NCBI GenBank assembly: GCA_905250075.1
Contig: CAJNOP010000003.1
Span: forward strand, 1,562,395-1,626,394
DNA from: Rotaria sp. Silwood1
Lineage: Eukaryota > Rotifera > Eurotatoria > Philodinida > Philodinidae
Reading direction: 5' to 3'
Length of the DNA stretch: 64,000 nucleotides
Part shown: positions 60,246 through 64,000 of the stretch, one piece after another
Position numbering within the stretch: position 1 is the stretch's first letter
How the letters are laid out: the number at the start of each line of letters is the position of its first letter
Translations under genes and position numbers: made by a program
Notes under the pieces: generated by a model
What the model saw: only the letters and a program-made list of their open reading frames with translations
Told to the model about the DNA's origin: nothing
Databases searched by the model: none

Positions 60246-60648
60246 GAACAGCAACACCAACAAGAACAGCAACACCAACAAGAACAACAACACCAACAAG
60301 AACAACAACACCAACAAGAACAACAAGAACAACGACAACAACAATCAAAACGTCCTTATCAATCATCAAAAATAAAACCAACATGTAAATAATAAATTTC
60401 TATCTTTTGAAATAAATAATTTTCGTTTTAATTATTTCTATAGTTGATGAACAAGGTAATATATCTGATGATTGGTTATTAGCTCATAAAATTCATCATG
60501 AACAACTTGAAGAAGTAAAAAAAAAGAAACTTTCTTTTGTTTATAATAAAGCAACAAAAAATTATTATCTTTTTTTTTTTTTATATTCTAGTTTCGATAT
60601 ACTTATGGTCGAATAACTCGATCAATGGCAAAAAAAATGAAAACATAA
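59830..60648 (+). CDS. RNF168-like RING finger protein with polyglutamine tract
   Basis: Four exons: 59830-59958, 60018-60384, 60444-60514, 60592-60648 (207 aa). The N-terminal RING is split by the first intron: CPIC, CGHN|LCLSCLHMICAHS, CPFCRCRLSTWLRR. The CPFC..R.S.W segment is like RNF168/RNF169, chromatin E3 ligases of the DNA-damage response, though the protein is far shorter than RNF168 (about 570 aa). A long Gln tract then a QEQQHQ repeat (18-bp unit, about four copies) occupies residues near 100-155. The basic C-terminus ends SMAKKMKT. RING call is strong; the RNF168 relation is moderate and based on a few residues. Confidence 0.75.
60178..60340 (+). repeat. Polyglutamine tract and 18-bp tandem repeat
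   Basis: A CAA-rich run is followed by four or so copies of an 18-bp unit encoding QEQQHQ, within the second exon of the RING gene. Likely length-variable. Confidence 0.85.
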
Positions 60649-61457
60649 TCATAGACGTTTTTTATGTTAATATATTCTTGTAGAATAGATTTTATCCATG
60701 TATACTTTTTTTGTTTCATTTATTGTGAATTGTATATTTTGCTAATTTATTTCTAACCATCATGATTTTGTTATTAAATAAAACATAGTGATAATGAATC
60801 TTTTATATTTTATGCTAACAAAGTAACTGTCAGAACTGTAATTTGTTTGTCGAACTCATATTGGATCTACACGAAATCTCAGTAGACCTAGAAAAATCTT
60901 GACTATTTTACTAAATTTTCAAGCAATTTTTATATATTTGCTAGAAAATTAAATAATAGAATTTCGTTCTGAAATTTAGCTCATAGATAAGTCTAATGAA
61001 TCTTAGAATATCCCAAAAGTTTCAGCCGGAAAAAAATGTTCTTCTGCCGGAATATTGAATTTCTAAATAAACTCAATGTTTGTGGCAAGTAACCTCCATA
61101 TCTTGACAAAGGAACATTCTTTTCGACCGATATTTTCAGAATATTTCAAGAATTATTATATCTATCTATGGAAAAAATTTCGTTATTTGATCCTTCAGTT
61201 AGTAACGAAAAATGGATTAAAAATTCAGCAAAATGATCATAACTCGACTTCACAGACCAATGGGCACAAATCCTTTTTATTTATTTCTAGTCTTATCAAC
61301 ACTTCTCTATGGGCTCAAACTACAAATGACAATTCAAATAGTTCTTTCGAAAATAAAATATTGATTATTAAAAACTAAAATTGGCGCATATAAGTTTTTT
61401 TTAAAATCTTTATTAATATTACAACTTTGAGTTTTGTTCAATTTATATATGTAAAAC
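60649..61457. other. Intergenic region with dispersed repeat
   Basis: Contains a relative (about 60960-61200) of the palindrome in the U-box/kinase intron: GCTCATAGATAAGTCTAATGA followed by AGAATATCCCAAAAGTTTCAG. No gene recognised. Confidence 0.55.
60960..61200. repeat. Dispersed repeat, relative of 18770-19095
   Basis: Shares the words CTCATAGATA.GTCTAATGA, AGAATATCC and TTTCAG with the intronic palindrome at 18770, and ATATCTTGACA near 61100 with the one near 18940. Here the right arm is more degraded. Confidence 0.6.
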
Positions 61458-63454
61458 ATGATGAACTGTAACAATTGGGGTAAGTAGAATATAAATAATT
61501 TTTTACGATAAAATTTTATATTAGACAAATGTACTGGTGTTCGATATCGACTAAGTTCAAGAATAAATAATGAATATAATCAATCAGCTATAATAGATAA
61601 CTGCGGTACAAGGATTCCATTATGTATTGAAAAATCGTAAGTTTATTCAAATTCTTCTATAGATTCTAGTTGTTATTCTTGAAATTCTACAGTTTTTATC
61701 AATGTAAAAATGATGTTGGTCCAGATTATTCTATAGAAGTATGTGGTAATGGTTCAGTTCCAATAAAATTCTCAAGTTGTTTTGTAACAAATATGAATAT
61801 AAATAATTCTATAAAATCAACATGTGATACTAAAATCAATTTGCCATGTTCGAAATCTATGGGTCCATATCGAAATCAGTTTGTAGGTAAATTTCTTAGA
61901 GTTTGTAAAAACAAAAAATTGTGTTGATCATAATCAAAAACTAAAGAATAATATTTAGGGATTATCAAAAATCTTTGACAATAAACGTAAATATATTGAT
62001 TATATTGTTACAAATGTTCTTCGACAAGTTGTTAATCATATATCACTTGATTCTGTAATAATATTTTTATTTATATATACAATTATTTTATTATTATTTT
62101 TAATAGTTAAATCAACTATCTTGCTCTTTACCACAAAATATTGAACGAATTCTTTGTCATGTAGTATATTTTATTTTGTTTTATATATTTCTATACATTA
62201 CTTCAGACTGATATTGATTCGGATCGTTTAATACGAATTCTTGTTACTGAAGTTCTTAAATGTTATTGTACGAATGTTGGACATCTTACCGATTGGTACG
62301 CATTTGCTAATTCAATTAAGGTTTATTAAATGAATTTCTACATTAAGACAAACAAGATTATTCTTATTTTACTATAGCCCTTTCTTTCATCAACAAATGT
62401 ACTACAACATGATGATGATGATGATAATCAAAAAACCAATAACAATAAAAACCAAACATCATTAAAATTAACATCACCAATTGTTAAAAAAGAAAAACTG
62501 GCGGAAAATAGTATCTTTAGAGAAATAGTAACACCAGCAAAAGATGATAAAATTCCATTTATTAATCGAATATCTTCAACGGAAACAATATCTCATACGA
62601 ATAGTATGACTCCCATGAGTATACAATCAAAAGAAACATTTATATCGCTTGGTGCTAAATATCAACAATCAAAAACAAAGCAAATACATCAAATAGTGTC
62701 TTTCGTGTCAACCTAATATTTGTCACTATTTTTTTTTATAGATCAAAACAAACCATGATGGTTGATAAAATTAAAAAGATTGACCATCATGAATCTCTTC
62801 CATTTCATAAAAAATCAACAAATCAATCTCAAATACAACATCAATTATCTTCAAATTCTTATCATTATGATGACAAATCTGTATATCAATATTTTTCTTA
62901 TAATTTTGATTGAATATTATTTATTACAGGACAATAGTAGTAATCGATCATCATCTAGAGATTCGATGCGGCTAGCAATTCATCATAAACATAAACATAA
63001 CAGTTTTTATAATCATCATACAACAACAAGCTTTAACACACCATCATCAACTTCATTATCATCTCACACGTTTGTTCCTAGCAGAAGACTCATTCAGAAA
63101 TATAAACGAACATCGGTTAAAAATAATAGCTTAAATTCAACTGGTACAAAACAAATAGAATCGTTTGATAAAGCTGCTAAACATTATCATCAAACTAAGA
63201 CTGATTCAGTTGAATTATCTCTGCATGATGCAGAAATATCATCTACAAATAATCAACATCAAATATCTTGTTTACAAAATGAAATGGAACCGAATAAACA
63301 TTTGACTATAGATAATCACCAAGTATCATCATGGAAAGATTTTAACAAATCCAATATGTCATCGAGTAATGATCAAATTCGACTGAATACAAATTCGATA
63401 TCGAAAAACATCAGAATCAATCATTATCCAAATATGTTGGCAGATTTTGACTAA
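61458..63454 (+). CDS. Unrecognised multi-exon gene
   Basis: Phase-compatible exons can be strung from ATG 61458 (MMNCNNWD, exon ending 61479) through 61525 (KCTGVRYRLSSRINNEY), about 61692 (SFYQCKNDVGPDYSIEVCGN), about 61960 (GLSKIFDNKRKYIDYIVTNV), about 62107 (LNQLSCSLPQNIERILCH), about 62208 (TDIDSDRLIRILVTEVLKCY), about 62380 (PFLSSTNVLQHD) and on to the stop at 63454. The first part is Cys-containing; the middle has two short helical, hydrophobic segments; the last 300 residues are Ser/Asn/His/Gln-rich and probably disordered. The joint near 62695-62742 needs a weak donor. I recognise no domain and give no function. It could be two genes. Confidence 0.5.
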
Positions 63455-64000
63455 ATAAAATAAACACTCAAATCTGTTTTGCAAGTTATTTGAGAAATAT
63501 TTCTATCGAGTTATTAATATTGTACGTGCTTTTCTCGCACAAATAGATATTATTATTTTACTTATAGCATGTGTCTACAAGATGACAATGAAAGAAAATG
63601 AATGCTAATATTATATTGAAATAAAACTACCGTCCAGCATGACTATCATTACTAGGCATAAGCTTCGGTGAATGTTAAACCTTGTGCAGCGTGAAATAAC
63701 ATTTTAGTAAAATAAATAGATTATTATTTATACGTATAAATTTATCAACATTAAGGTAAGAGAATGATTTCCTTCATTAATTGAACAATTTGAGAGAAAA
63801 GAAAACAAAATACGAACATATCAATAACACCGATAGAAAAATGAAAACATTCAAGTAAAGTTAATAATAATGCTATCTGGTCAAATATTTCGAATAATAA
63901 TAATAGTGGCATATAAAACTTATTATTTTTAACAGCAGCGAAAATTTTTTTGTAATTNNNNNNNNNNNNNNNNNNNNNNNNNNNNNNNNNNNNNNNNNNN
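63455..64000. other. 3' flank and assembly gap
   Basis: About 500 bases of A/T-rich sequence after the last stop, with nothing recognised, then N from 63959 to the end of the window. Confidence 0.7.

Noticed and set aside
1-64000. tRNA, rRNA, CRISPR or intact transposon coding genes
   Set aside because: Looked for cloverleaf-like segments, repeat-spacer patterns and transposase or reverse-transcriptase motifs; none seen. A covariance-model scan would be decisive for tRNAs.

Overview
The window looks like a piece of a small, AT-rich metazoan nuclear genome, most likely a bdelloid rotifer. The genes have many short introns (mostly about 45-70 nt, GT..AG, T/A-rich), occasional introns of 0.4-1.5 kb filled with degenerate repeats, acceptor sites placed directly upstream of start codons (as in spliced-leader trans-splicing), and clearly animal proteins. 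No prokaryotic-style operons, rRNA, tRNA, CRISPR or intact mobile-element coding region was seen. The taxonomic call is inference.

Layout. 1-13.9 kb holds two tandem, same-strand paralogues of the ZNF608/ZNF609/Scribbler (brakeless) co-repressor family, separated and preceded by long microsatellite-rich non-coding DNA. Only the second carries the single C2H2 finger. At 13.9-14.5 kb is a small secreted protein of tubby/LURP-one-like appearance. At 17.5-22.7 kb (+) a gene appears to fuse a U-box, a protein kinase domain and a CYLD-type deubiquitinase domain. A shorter, kinase-less relative lies inverted at 36.8-38.7 kb (-). At 25.5-28.6 kb is a nose-resistant-to-fluoxetine (NRF-6) type acyltransferase. 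On the minus strand follow a ZYG11/ZER1 E3 substrate receptor (29.0-34.6 kb), dihydropteridine reductase (34.8-36.6 kb), the short CYLD-like gene, and the U3 snoRNP protein TBL3/UTP13 (39.2-44.1 kb), the last immediately preceded by a small coiled-coil gene. At 47.4-50.2 kb (+) a second, related small coiled-coil gene sits just upstream of the cysteine-string protein DNAJC5. Then come a matrix metalloproteinase (50.5-53.0 kb, -), the clamp-loader subunit CHTF18 (53.2-58.5 kb, +), an RNF168-like RING protein with a polyglutamine tract (59.8-60.6 kb, +) and an unrecognised gene running to 63.5 kb.

Three things stand out. (1) Ubiquitin-linked genes are frequent: a predicted U-box/kinase/deubiquitinase fusion, its kinase-less inverted duplicate, a ZYG11-type receptor and an RNF168-like RING. 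(2) Two small homologous coiled-coil genes of unknown function lie head-to-head about 3 kb apart, each directly upstream of an unrelated housekeeping gene, an operon-like arrangement. (3) Introns and intergenic spaces are full of long imperfect palindromes (about 0.3-1 kb, nearly the whole unit folding back on itself) and several dispersed repeat families with two copies in this window. The 100-N gap at 21607-21706 looks like an assembly artefact because the same 47 bases occur on both sides.
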